From: Mesodorylaimus sp. YZB2_4
Lineage: Eukaryota > Nematoda > Enoplea > Dorylaimida > Dorylaimidae
NCBI GenBank assembly: GCA_030248295.1
Contig: JASANH010001440.1
Coordinates: 558,001 to 622,000 of the forward strand
Direction: 5' to 3'
Length of the DNA stretch: 64,000 nucleotides
This document shows positions 9,622-20,782 of this stretch, piece after piece. A program made the translations under genes and the position numbers. The first letter of the stretch is position 1, and each line of letters begins with the position of its first letter. Under the pieces are notes generated by a model. The model searched no databases. It was not told the origin of the DNA and saw nothing but the letters and a program-made list of their open reading frames with translations.

Positions 9622-11881
9622 ATGCATGGACGAACAAACTTTTCTCCTGTTGGTCATCGACGTCGATCTTTACCATTGACGAAAGTAGAAAAAGAAACTG
9701 TACAAAATGTACCAGTTGAAAAAGTTCATTATTCCAAGGATGAATATAATCTTATCCTGCCCCACGATGCTACTCCTTGCGCAAGTGAAGGGTCAAATGT
9801 AAGGTCTTTTTTTCGTGAATCTTGTTCTTATACATAATTTTTATGCTTTTAGTTCGATAAAATGCTTTTGCAACGTTGGAACGAAGCGAAACGATCGGGT
9901 GCCTTGCAGTATGATTTAAACTTGTTGTACAAGACATTGCCTGGCAAGTTCGGGCTGAGTGCTCAACTTAATATGGAACGGGCAACGCATCGACGGAAGC
10001 CGCATTCATTTAGAAGTATGAACGAACCATTTGATACCCGTCGATTCAATTTTACGAAAATCAGTTCAAACGAGGTATGCCATCTTGTTGCTTTCGACTT
10101 ACGCATGCGAGACTGACTGGGAAAGTAAGCTTCTCATGAAGGTCGCTGCCGATGCTCTCGAATGGAAACTGGTCTTTTTTACCTCTCTTGGGAATAACCG
10201 CCAGTCAGTGATCACATCTTGGCTTTAAATGTTTCATCGAAAGATTCCTGATCAAAACTAGCGTCTGTTGGGCATATTGAACGCTTGACCTTTTATACTA
10301 ATATCATTTCCCTCTTTTTTCCAGATTTTATTTGAATTATGCTGTGAAAATACTCGTTCTAGCAACGATGCAAGTCCTGCTCCCTCCGTTCCTCCTGTTC
10401 ACAGAAGTGAAGAAAAGTCCGCCGACGACATGTTGACTGTTGATTCTTCTGCTGGTGTGACATGCACCGCTCAATCCACATCGCTAGCCGTACCAGCCAT
10501 ATTAACTAACAGCCAACGAAGTGTAGTCATAGTCAATAACAGTCCGATTGAAAAAGGCCATTCTCTTCTCGTCCCACTGATCGATAAACACTTGCCGCAA
10601 CGAATAACTTTTGATGGATTCAAATTGGCCGTGGAAACTATGTTATTGAGTTCTTGTCGGTAAGCGTTTTTCGTTGAACTCACGTGACATTGCTAACGTA
10701 CCTATGCAATATGCTATTCAGCAATGAGGAAATCCAAGTGTGTTATACAGTATGTTTTGTTTCTATTTTAGATTGTTTTTTATTGTTTACAACAGTCTGC
10801 TAGGACATGCTTCGGTGAATCATTTACATTTCCATTTATATTATTGGCCATACATATCACGTATCGTTACATGGGTACGTACAAATGTGTCTCGTTAGAG
10901 GGATCCCTGGGTAGCTGCTGCTGAGTGAAAACGTATCGCCTGTCGCCTGCCTGTCTCTGCGATTAGGTATCGATCGATGGGAACATTTTTATTCAAATGT
11001 CTGACAGAAAAAAAATCAAATTCAGTTCTTTTAGCAATTTTGTCATCCACTCTTTTTCAGCCTGTTACTCATGTATGCTGGACTTTATATTCGCTCGATT
11101 CATGGCTCATACCGGGCTTTGTATTACAATTGCAAAACCATGACATTGATGAATTTGTCAAGTAAAAGGCGACAAGAAGAACTTTTTACGAAGGATCTGC
11201 CAAGTTTATTTTTAGACAAGTCGTCTCACTAACTCAATTTTTTCATCAAAAAAACATCGCGCATAATATGTTCATGGCCAGGGCTCCGTGTTTATCTTTA
11301 TTGGAGAAGAAAAGAACCCGCCAAGGCGAACAAGACTGCCATGGACAGAACCATTTTAAGAATTCAATGGAAACGGCATCCGGTAACGCTGAGCACAATG
11401 ACTTGAGCGAGGAGGCTCGTCGAGACAACGAGGAGGCCGCCAGGTTACGTGAAGCTCCTCTATACACAACCGTGTATATTTTCCCAAGAAAAGCAGTATT
11501 CGGAGCTAAGCCAACCATGAATTTCACGCCTGCCGCCTGCGAGTGTGCGGGGCACTTATTGATTTACAGTAAGTGCAGCAAGTTATTGAGGATTTTTAGA
11601 AATTGCTTTATACTAAAGGGAGGACTACGAGTTTAACTAGGTTTAAAAAAAAAACGCCTATCGCATCTCATCCATCCATGCATGAAATAAACCTAATTGC
11701 GCAAATCATTCGAAAAAAGGACTCTGGTTTTCTAGCATCAGCGTTTTTCCAAGCCGTTCATGAAGCTCGTATTGTGCATATTGTGGAAGAAGAAGCCTGT
11801 TTGGAAGAGGGTGTATTCGATCAGTTGACAAAAGAATTGAAGAAACACACTGCATTCTGTTCTCCATTGATGACAGAGTAA
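9622..11881 (+). CDS. GDPGP1: GDP-D-glucose phosphorylase
   Basis: Cytosolic HIT-superfamily enzyme that phosphorolyses GDP-D-glucose to GDP and glucose 1-phosphate, thought to remove a mis-made nucleotide sugar (C. elegans MCP-1 and mammalian GDPGP1). Exons: 9622-9798, 9853-10074, 10325-10659, 10772-10874, 11061-11161, 11216-11568, 11619-11881; 1554 nt, 517 residues, longer than the mammalian enzyme. Landmarks: LPGKFGLSAQLNMER, EPFDTRRFNFTK, VNNSPIEKGHSLLVP, the histidine triad-like VNHLHFHLYY (H262, H264, H266), KNIAHNMFMARAP, and FPRKAVFGAKP with CECAGHLLIYS near the end. A Ser-rich insert of about 55 residues lies after FELCCENTR, before the nucleotide-binding strand. The last acceptor (AAAG before 11619) is unusual but is the only nearby one that keeps frame. 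Confidence 0.92.
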
Positions 11882-11996
11882 TGTTTTATGTAGCAAGCGC
11901 ATAATAAGCATTGCATTGAGTACGTAGAACTCGTTATATTTACTAAGTTAGCCATTCTAGTTGTGCAAAAGTAGAATTCTAGTGATTTCCGCTCGA

Positions 11997-12002
11997 AATA
12001 AA
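11997..12002 (+). promoter_or_regulatory. Poly(A) signal for GDPGP1
   Basis: AATAAA about 115 bp after the GDPGP1 stop codon. Confidence 0.5.
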
Positions 12003-13002
12003 AAACCTTAGGACAATTTTGGCACGACTCAAATGACTGAAAATACAAACCCGTAATACGCAAATTAGCATTAGTTATACTCGTGCCTAATTATTTTAAG
12101 ATTGGTTCCTTAGCTGTGACAAAGCAACTGGCGGAGGTTTTCTTGCTGGCGCAAACGATGTAAGCGAAAGAAAAATGGTTTGTATTCAGGGGGGGTCGTC
12201 TCTGGCAGTTTCTTAGCTTCAGATACTGAAGTGTCTAGAGAGGTTCTTTTGAGTCGAACATGAAGGAAATCGAGAACGGATCAGTTGCTGATGCTGCAAT
12301 TGTATTACTGGGCGGCTTTATTCCACCAGTGCCAACTAGCGCTGGATAACGCCTGCTAACGAGATCGCATTTAAGGGATCTTCCTAGACAATGAATTGTG
12401 TATGTCCGGCCAAATAACATCCCACATTGAAGCGTGTAGTGAAGAAACTCGTGGGATACGAGTATTAGTTCGCGGGATCCTAGTCGGGCGAGATATTTTT
12501 CTGTGGTATATCTGCTGCCTGCGATCAAGGGAACAACGTGGAAATTGAGTTACGCTGATGAAAATCGGCAAACCTGCCGTGACGTGGCTCGGACTCTCTA
12601 CTGTTTCTCGGCTACTCGACTTTGCGCCTGCCACTTTGACACTGGCTTAATTGGCGTCACCTCAAAAAGTCTGCACATCATACTGTAGAATCCACGGGCC
12701 AGGAAATACTGTATAATGCTGCCGAATGAACTTCGGAGAGAAGTGCTTCTGGAGAAGGAAGGTGTGGACTGGATGGCCTGCTTTAAACGCGGATATGGAT
12801 GCGGAAGTGGGTAAAAGGCAGAAAAAAGGCAAGGCGGATACGCTCACACAGGAAAATTAACAGGCTTGGTGGCCAGGAAGTTGGGGGGCGATTCGAATCG
12901 CCATTAGTCATAGTTTATAGTTTTTCTGCCGAAAATTCCGAGTGATTAGAAGAAAGTGCGTTGTTGCCGGCCCGATTTCAAGTTGGAATAAAACCACTAC
13001 AA
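12003..13002. other. Intergenic, no gene seen
   Basis: Short frames only on both strands; no family, repeat or RNA gene that I can support. Confidence 0.4.
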
Positions 13003-13003
13003 T

Positions 13004-14715
13004 TCACGACCGGGTCGGATGGGGGTTTGTTGGATCGGATCGGAAAAATTTCGAATTGGATCAGATGCTTCGGATCGGATCATGTGAAATACTTGTAATT
13101 TTTTACCAATCAGTAACACATCAACTTTTTTCGAAAGGTCTCTTCCCATGATAAACAACTTCACTTAATATCATGGTGCCATGGCAAAAGCAACGCCTTC
13201 GGAAAGCTTTGCAACGCAGCTCATCATGGATCGCTCAATACTTTACAGCCCCTGATACAGTATAGTAAAGAAGATACATGCTGATCATAAATGCCCGCTG
13301 ATACAGTCACAGCACTTTTTATACGCCAGGACAAAGATATTAGGGGCATGGACATTTCGACTAGGACGCAAAAGAAAACTGGCAATTACGTAGATAACAC
13401 TAACTTGCTCACTGGATGTTCGAAATCGATAGAACGAATTTTCCATGCCTTCGATATGTACTGTATAAACGGGCGTCAGGTGCAACACTGAAATGAGCAA
13501 AGAATTAACTTCTGCTGATAAGGATCATCAACAGGCGGGGGTTAGGAAAGGAGCTAATGCATTTTGTAGTTGATAAACTGTAAATATATGGATTTCGGAT
13601 TATCAGTGATGGCATGGAAATAGCCGAAAACTGGACATGTGTCAGAGATCACATTGGTGAACTTTAGGGAAAAAAACGACCCCAGAAATTTCATATTTCG
13701 GCAGAATATCTGTGGCTAACACCAACTATTTATCAAAGCTGTGGTACTTGGCCTTAATGACTGGACCAGAAGCTGACTTGCAAAGATTCATCAGAAGGAA
13801 AATTGACAGGCACCTCTGGCACCCAGCAAAAGTCAATGAGGTGATTAAACTAGTGTTAAAAGGGAACAAGGAACAGGGAGTCGTGGACAATCCAAATGTA
13901 GGAATAACAGGCTGGGCTTTCAAAATATTGCTGCTTGTTCAGGACCAAACTCATTTGTAACCACATTGTCGATAAAAAAAAGGTATCGAAAGCAACCGGG
14001 ACCATGCAACAATACTGGACTGGTAAGTTTAGGAGAACTAGGTTTGTGTGGTGCCTGCATTAATTCATGGTTACCAAAATCGAAAAAATGTTAGGAAAAA
14101 GTAATGACTGCAGCATAACTTCAAGCTATTTTACAAAAACGGGTATTTCCAGTCCTCACTCACAAATATTTCTGTCGACTGACTCGAAACTATTTGCAGA
14201 ATCTGAGTGTGTTCTCTGGTCTCCAATAATAATAACTGCAAGATGACTTGTAACTCTATTTGTAAGCTGGGAAAAGGAAGCATCAATGCAGAATATTGAT
14301 CTCATCTCATTCATTAGACTACAGACGGGTTGGAGAAAAATTTTAATGGTTAGTTGTTTGCATGCAGTTTTATAAAACACCGTTGGCTTTTAGAATTTCG
14401 AATCGGATGATCCGATCCGAGCTTTCGGATGGCGATTTTTCGGATCAGTCGGCCGAATCGGAGCGGATCCGCTCCGATCCGGCCGTGAAGTGTGTGCTGT
14501 GGAAGGAATAAAATCAGCTCAGTCAGCTTATTTGTGGACATTCCCAACGGACACAATGATCGAAAAGTGTAAAGTTCTTTGGCAGCATTCGGCCATCAAA
14601 TGAGTGATTATGACCCAGTCTCTTCCTATTTACCTATGTAGAGTTTGGATGGCTAAATCTTGGAAGTGAATATCGGATGGTGATTTTTCGGATCGGATAT
14701 CCGACCCGGCCGTGA
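13004..14715. mobile_element. Possible TIR element(s) with GGATCGGAT arrays
   Basis: The left end TCACGACCGGGTCGGAT (13004-13020) is repeated inverted at 14699-14715 as TCACGGCCGGGTCGGAT (one mismatch), with a second inverted end at 14473-14488. Subterminal GGATCGGAT-type repeats follow each end (13030-13084, 14400-14470, 14672-14697). This could be one element with a duplicated right end or two overlapping relics. No clear target duplication is visible, and the interior has no coding region I recognise. Confidence 0.45.
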
Positions 14716-15331
14716 TACATGGCGCTGTGTGGCAAGCAATGTAGGGTATACATAAGCGAGCACTACGCTATAGCCTGGTCAAGCTGTGCTATAAGTTCAC
14801 TGTAACACACCTGGTACCAATTGTAAAAGCTAGGCTCACAGTCAGCAGATATCTGCGCAGGAAGGCTTGGAATCGAAAATTTCTTAACTAGGGATCCCAT
14901 TAAATTTACTTTCTTTCACAGCCATAAACACTTACTGGGTGCAAAAAATTCTGACCTGACCCTGACCTTGGCCAATCACCAAAAAAATTTCTGACCGTGA
15001 GGTTATTTCTGTCACTAGTCTCAAGTTAGAAAAAATAATCAAATGCATCGTTTATTGTGCATCTATGCATCTCACTAAGTAAGCACAGAGCAAGTTTGTG
15101 TGCTTGGCGGCAGTACTCTTTCACTGACAAGGGAGCATCGCCAACCGTCAAGTCGAACTTTAGAAAGCGAAAAAGCCATATTCAAATCACAAGGACAACA
15201 CAACCTCACTACAACTCGCCGGGGGCACAATAAGTGATCGACCCCGATCACATGCACACAATCCTAACTCTTACCTCATTCATCCCATGCAATCCAGCCC
15301 TATCACACGCGCTACACCAATGGCACTTAGC

Positions 15332-16412
15332 CTATCCAGACCAGACCAGACCAGTCACAAGCAGCAATATGTATGTACAACGCATGGCGTGTTTCACGCC
15401 CAAAACACTCCGACTCCAATTCACTTCTTCGGCTCCACTCCATAGCGAGCTGGTGGCTGGACATTGGCCCGCAATCTGCATCTGCCGCCCTCCCGTCCTC
15501 GCACCACTGCTGGAGCGCTCGCCTTGACTCGACGCGACCGACCTTGACCACCCATAGATTTTGTCTGCGCCTGCGTGGCCGTGGTTGTTGCGGGCACTTG
15601 GGCTTCTCCCCTCGTCATCGGTACCGCTGGTACGGTCGGCGTCGGGGTCGTTGATGGTCGAGCTAGAAGAAGGAATACTGGGTGTAGGGGCCTGATCTCC
15701 GCCACCCACATCCCCAGTCTCGACGTCCCTTGAACCCTCTGGACGCGGTACTTGGCCCCCCCAAGCTCACATTTTTTCTGGCGGGGCTATCCACTGAACG
15801 TTGTACTTCCTCCCTGCTATTTTCTATCTCACCGGGTGTTGTAGGTCTTCTCGGGTCTCGCGCTGGTCTCTCTGGACTCCTAACCACCTCCTGCACTGGC
15901 TCAACTGGTGCCTTCTGAACATTACGAATTTCTTGCGCTGTTTCAAGGGCTCTAGGTACCGCATCAGCCTGCGCTCCCCCTGGTTGAACTCCGATGTCCT
16001 CATCGTCATCCTCATCCTCCCCCAAACCTGGAGGTAATTGCCAAGGTGCAAAGCATGGCTATACACGATTCGTGTGCACGAGGAGTCTCGCCGCTGTGGG
16101 ATCGTTCCACAATCGAATGACAAGGTTGATTGGCGTGGGTATGGCTACCACGAGGTATGGGCCACCCCATCTCGGTTTGAACTTCGCGCCAACCCCTTTC
16201 CTTTCCAGCCTCAACCACACCAGATGATTTACTTCAAATTTAGGCATAGCAGCTGTCCTATCGAAATGTTCCTTCTGCCTATGCTGTATTTGTGTGTTGT
16301 ATTTTTGGTTTGCAAAGTTGGACTTGACGTTTGGCGATGTTGCCTTGTGAGAGTACGGAGCTCCTGTAGGGTCATCCTGCGGCGCAGTATGTCTCATCAC
16401 TTGTCTAGGCAT
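15332..16412 (-). pseudogene. Ty3/Gypsy integrase C-terminal fragment
   Basis: Minus-strand frame from 16412 reads the end of a Ty3/Gypsy-type integrase: HRQKEHFDRTAAMPKFEVN, LVWLRLERKG, KFKPRWGGPYLVV, RLLVHTNRV, the chromatin-side C-terminal beta-barrel region that follows the catalytic core. An in-frame TAG follows HTNRV (about 16060); the same frame then continues to 15663 through a long acidic, proline-rich tail, and a neighbouring frame stays open to 15332. Catalytic integrase, reverse transcriptase and gag are absent upstream, and no LTR pair was found, so this is a truncated relic. Confidence 0.75.
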
Positions 16413-17296
16413 CAGCTACATACAATATATTTGAGAATTGAAGAAAGCTGTGAATATCAACGGACTGGCGAAATAGGAAACTTAATGGTGGTATCAGCAG
16501 ATTTTCGTATCTCATTGTACTTGCTGCATGTCCCCTCGTCATACGCATTCTGAACAACACAGTAGGTACCTGTGATATCTTCGGGTTGAACCCTACTGCA
16601 ATCCCAGCGCGACAAGCATAAGATTAAACATGTTTATGCTTCCCGAAAACTACCCCCTAACACACATCACTGCTTATTAGTCGTAAGAACATGGAACACA
16701 ACCCTTACAGGTTTAGTCAGGCAGCGCCCATTGCCTAATCAATAAAGCCTACCTAGTGTGTTAGTCACTAAATATCACTCTATCACAGTACCTTTGGTCC
16801 GTGTCCCTCCGTCCCCCTCATCCTGTGGGTCCGGATGCTATGGACCCTGATTTGTTGGAGTCTACAGGCCAAAAAAGCTCAAAGGCATCGGTGGCCCTGG
16901 TTAGGACGATGGAACAATGTTTCCCTGGAGGAACATACTCGTACACAGCTTTTGTTGCTCACATTTACAGTGCATGCGTGTGATATCTCCGAGCTGAATA
17001 CCAGCTGACTTTATTAAAATGCGTTCGTGAATGTCTCGTTTGCTTATCAGAATCAACTGCAGAATTGCGATCCACCACCGAAAATGTTACAAAAGCTACG
17101 TTTTATCGATATTATACAATGTTTGTAACAGCGGGTGTTGAAGGACTCAGTAAAGATGACTGATCATGGTCACGAGGGGCTTCATGCATAACGGTCATAT
17201 GTGACAAAAACCTGATTTTGAGATAATTGCAACCAAAGTTTAATGACCGCCGCTACAGAAACAAAGATGCTCGTATCCTTAAATTTTTAAATGAGG
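16413..17296. other. Non-coding, no feature identified
   Basis: No supported gene. Two similar short strings (GTGATATCTTCGGGTTGAA near 16570 and GTGATATCTCCGAGCTGAA near 16980) hint at old repeat material. Confidence 0.35.
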
Positions 17297-17660
17297 GCCT
17301 GCTCATGGGTGGATGAAGCAGGCCAGCATTCGGACCCATACGGCGATACTCCATGATCCATCAGTCGCACCTGTCAACTGGCGTCCTTTCATCCAGGCTT
17401 CTTGTATTCTTGCTCGAACATCAGCTGCAACACTCCCGTCGTGTCTGATGATTGAACCCAGGTACCAGAATTCTTCAGTCTTCTTTAGTTATCGATGGTG
17501 ACGGTGCCATCAGTCTGGGGCCACCCTCCAGCTTTTCTTGATGTTTAGCTGTAGGCCATATTCGTCTAACCGATCTGTCCATAGCTGGGTACTCCTCTGG
17601 GTCGCTGCTCTGGCCTCACTGGCGAGGAAAACATTGTCGGTATAGAGAAGCATTGTGAGT
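17297..17660 (-). pseudogene. Non-LTR retrotransposon reverse-transcriptase relic
   Basis: Minus strand reads LLYTDNVFLASEARAATQ, WTDRLDEYGLQLNIKKSW, KKTEEFWYLGSIIRHDGSV, RARIQEAWMKGRQLTG and YGSECWPASSTHEQALI, the palm and thumb of a LINE-type reverse transcriptase. The catalytic YADD box reads YTDN, there are stops and shifts between blocks, and the expected stretch between RQLTG and YGSECW is shortened. It is a dead fragment; clade unassigned. Confidence 0.75.
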
Positions 17661-18106
17661 TTTTAGAAATCGCAGATGTTTATGTCATACAGTATCTTCC
17701 TTGATCTGATACGTGTACTCATACACTAATCATAATCTGAATGCCTTCCCATTTTGCAAAATTTTGATAAATCAATAACAGAAACCAAATATTTCTTACC
17801 GATGAGACAGCTTTCGCTAACTTACCAGGTGGTTGCAGACATACGGAGACCATTTTCTATTGCTATTTATTCATTGCGTCACATATTACCCTTTTCCACC
17901 CAAGTCTTGTAAAATTCCTGCACATTTGACCATTCTGCGAACCGCTAGACCTACGCGCAAATGACGGCTTTATTCGGAAAGATCGCACTCGAAAACTCAC
18001 TTAACACCTTTCAACTCCAAATCTCAAAATTTGTCACATGTGACCTTTATGCATGGAGCCACTCGATTATTATCACGACTATCTTTCAAATATCTATCCA
18101 GAGGGG

Positions 18107-18210
18107 ACACATTTTACACGATATGATTTACCGGCCCGCGAGTCGAACACTCGCCCGTAACTGCGCACCTGGCGTGAGAGGCAGACGCCTTACCCACCAC
18201 GAGGCCGGTA
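18107..18210 (-). repeat. tRNA-like repeat, copy 2
   Basis: Same family as 6461-6569: identical acceptor ends, T arm, anticodon-region stem with 9-nt loop, variable region and 3' tail. The D-arm region differs (GTGGTGGGTAAGGCG, 5 nt shorter and closer to a normal Ser/Leu D arm). It is not embedded in a hAT copy here. The shared tail past the acceptor argues for a repeat family, not two independent tRNA genes. Confidence 0.7.
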
Positions 18211-18401
18211 AAACCTCGACCACTTATATCCCGAATCCAAAATGTCATGCAAAACTAGTGGCTGGCTAAAGAGTCTTCATGAAAAGACCTTCCGTTTATC
18301 AGGTGCCTATTTAGTTCAAGTAATCCATCGGCTTGCTACAGCTGGGGTCAGGGGATCAGCTGAGTTTCACATTGTCGATACTGAGTTGGATCTTACTCCA
18401 C

Positions 18402-19190
18402 TCAAACTATCTGCCGAACCGCTTTGCTAATCATAAACATCACACAAATATCAGCGGCTGGACATACCGCCATAACAATATCCAGAATTGGTACCATCAA
18501 TAAGGTCCCACATTTATATATGGAGGGCCAAACTGCGTAGATTATACACAGGATCAATACTGTGAAAGTCGATCTTGTCTTAGAAATTGAATGGCTGGTG
18601 GTTAGCATTAGTAAAACCTTTTGTTGTTTTTTCGCACTTTTCATTTTCACATCGTCATTAGCTCGACTTTGATGGCTTTTTTGCCCGTTTATGATATAAA
18701 GTCAGTAAGGTAATGTTGGACCCATATAAGAGCAACCACGCACTAAAACGCGTGATATTACGGGTATGATTGAGAACTGCGCAAACAACACTGCCAACGT
18801 AATCGGCGTTTATGACGGTATTGTAAGTAAGTATATTTGTGCTAGTATCGATTATTTCCATCAACTGCCATCAAAGCAGTCGTAAATACTTGTACGCAGC
18901 CCCCAAATAAAGCAAAATGCAAAGCAAAGGTATTGTCGTCTTTTATGATTGGCTTGCTTGTAGCTGAACGGCTTCGCTATGGCCAAGGCTCGATCCAATG
19001 TCAGACAGAAAGCCATCAACAGACCACCAGTCCAAATTCCGTTTAGTAAAGGTGATGCTAAATGCGCTTTGTACCACATTAAGCCGTACAGAGTTTTAAA
19101 ATAATTAGATGTCGTTGTATGGCGGTCAAAACCTGATATTCCTACTGTAGCCATCGGGAATTGATAAAACGCTCCAGATATTTTTCGAGC
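18402..19190 (-). pseudogene. Rhodopsin-like GPCR relic
   Basis: Minus strand, in order: FYQFPMATVGI (TM2 end), IWTGGLLMAFCLTLDRALAI followed by AKPFSYK (TM3 and a DRA version of the DRY motif), LCFAFCFIWGL (TM4), then in another frame FSAWLLLYGSNITLL (TM5), and in a third frame KKQQKVLLML, FTVLILCIIYAVW (TM6) and MAVCPAADICVMFMI (TM7), ending at a stop at 18402. The two frame changes (about 18863 and 18680) fall where no sensible intron fits. A hydrophobic LLILPVILVIILSFLL further up (about 19300) could be TM1 but is cut by stops. Most likely a peptide-receptor-type pseudogene; sequence errors could give the same picture. Confidence 0.6.
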
Positions 19191-20782
19191 AAATCAAATG
19201 TGGTAGCAAAGATTTGATATTTATAAGCTCCTTCTGATTTTACTTGACGATAAAGCCTTTCTATGTTATTAAATATATCACGATGAAACTGTACGTTAGA
19301 GTAGGAACGATAGAATAATAACTAAGATTACGGGCAGAATTAGAAGCCGTTTCGTACCATTTTTAATCACAGCAATCCACGGTTTGATTTTGAGACATTT
19401 TGTCAATAAGAGACTGCACACTCTAAAGGATTGAATCCTAATGCTATTGATCCTTCGGCTAGCACAGATCTGAGCAGGCTAGCTAATAGAAACTATGTAG
19501 CAATGTACATTCATAATCCTCAGCCCTTATCAGAGCGGCATTGTCAAACCAGGTCTCCAGATCAAAGCAAAGGACATTAAGGAACGAAAATAAAATATTG
19601 CAAGACATGTTCGGCTGTACTGGAAACCCATGCTGGCAACAAATCTAACTAGTCGAGGGAAATTTGCACTGCTGAACATAACGAAGACGTCATAGGCTTC
19701 GCATACGTTCTGATCCCTGACGGGTTTGACTACTGTCCTAATATAAAGAAGGCAGGGTTGAGACACATTGCAATAGAAATACAAATCTTGCTTCTTCATT
19801 TTCGAGAAACTGAACATAAACTGATCATGAAAAATAATAATCTATTTGGGATTACTTTCATTTGTGACAAAGTTCAGCGTTTGTTCATCCGAGGGACAAT
19901 CACGATTTGTTAGGTACTTTTCCGGGCAATACGAGTTACCTTGCTTGTATGTTTTCAGTCTTGGTAGGATCATATATCGGTTCGCCATAGGCTTCGTGAT
20001 GTACAAAAGACGGTTCATAATATTTGGGTATCAAAAATATATTTCCAAAGCATGTGGGCATCAAAACATGTCATTTTTGGAGGAGCTTTGCCAGTCGCCT
20101 TAATTCGCAAATGTTGGGTAGAAGGAATGTCGTTGAAGCCAAGAGCCAGTTATTCATTTGAAGCTGCAGAACGAAGAGCATTTCTGCGAGCATTACTCCC
20201 AAGAGAGCCTGCTATCACCAACAAAAATCTTTCGAACAGTATGTACACAGTGCATCTACTGACAGTTAAAAGTGATACAAGTTTTCAAAAATTTGATGGC
20301 GTCGTATCATTTTTTTGTCTAGCTCCGAGATGAATTTAGTTTTCTAGATTCTCTGTCATTAGTCTTTTTTTTTCTAAAGTCCAAGTGCTCTTCAGCGTTT
20401 AATGGCAGTGTAGTGTAGCAGTGTGTGAGTGAGTGCTGATATATTCGTATTCGTTTCAACAACCAGTGTTAAGTTGTGCCGACCATTTGTCCAAATTTTT
20501 GCAGTTTTGCCTCGATGACTATGGATACCGCCTCAGATTGCATCCTCTGCTTTTATTGCCCATCAAAAAGTCCAAAAGATCCAGGGATTGCGAAAATTGC
20601 GGACTAATCGCGCTCTATCACTCCCCTCAGTCTTCTAACACATGTTGCATGTGCGACGACAAGCTTCACTCATCCATTCTGCCTTGCCGCAATCCTTTAT
20701 GTAGTCGTGGCAGTAGGTGATTTGATCTTCACAGCCTGGTTTTGGAAAAAGGGCATAAGGCTCAAGCATGTCACTTTTTAGG
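19191..20782. other. Region without an assigned gene
   Basis: Contains several short frames; one on the plus strand (20433-20720) has paired cysteines but no family I can name. Confidence 0.35.

Noticed and set aside
19530-19817. Minus-strand 95-codon frame upstream of the GPCR relic, considered as its N-terminus.
   Set aside because: No seven-helix features, no frame link to TM2-TM3, and stops and unrelated sequence lie between.
20433-20720. Plus-strand frame with CxxC pairs (CENCGL, CCMCDD) resembling a zinc ribbon.
   Set aside because: No matching family, no splice-supported neighbours, and it sits between a receptor relic and the 3' end of the minus-strand astacin gene.
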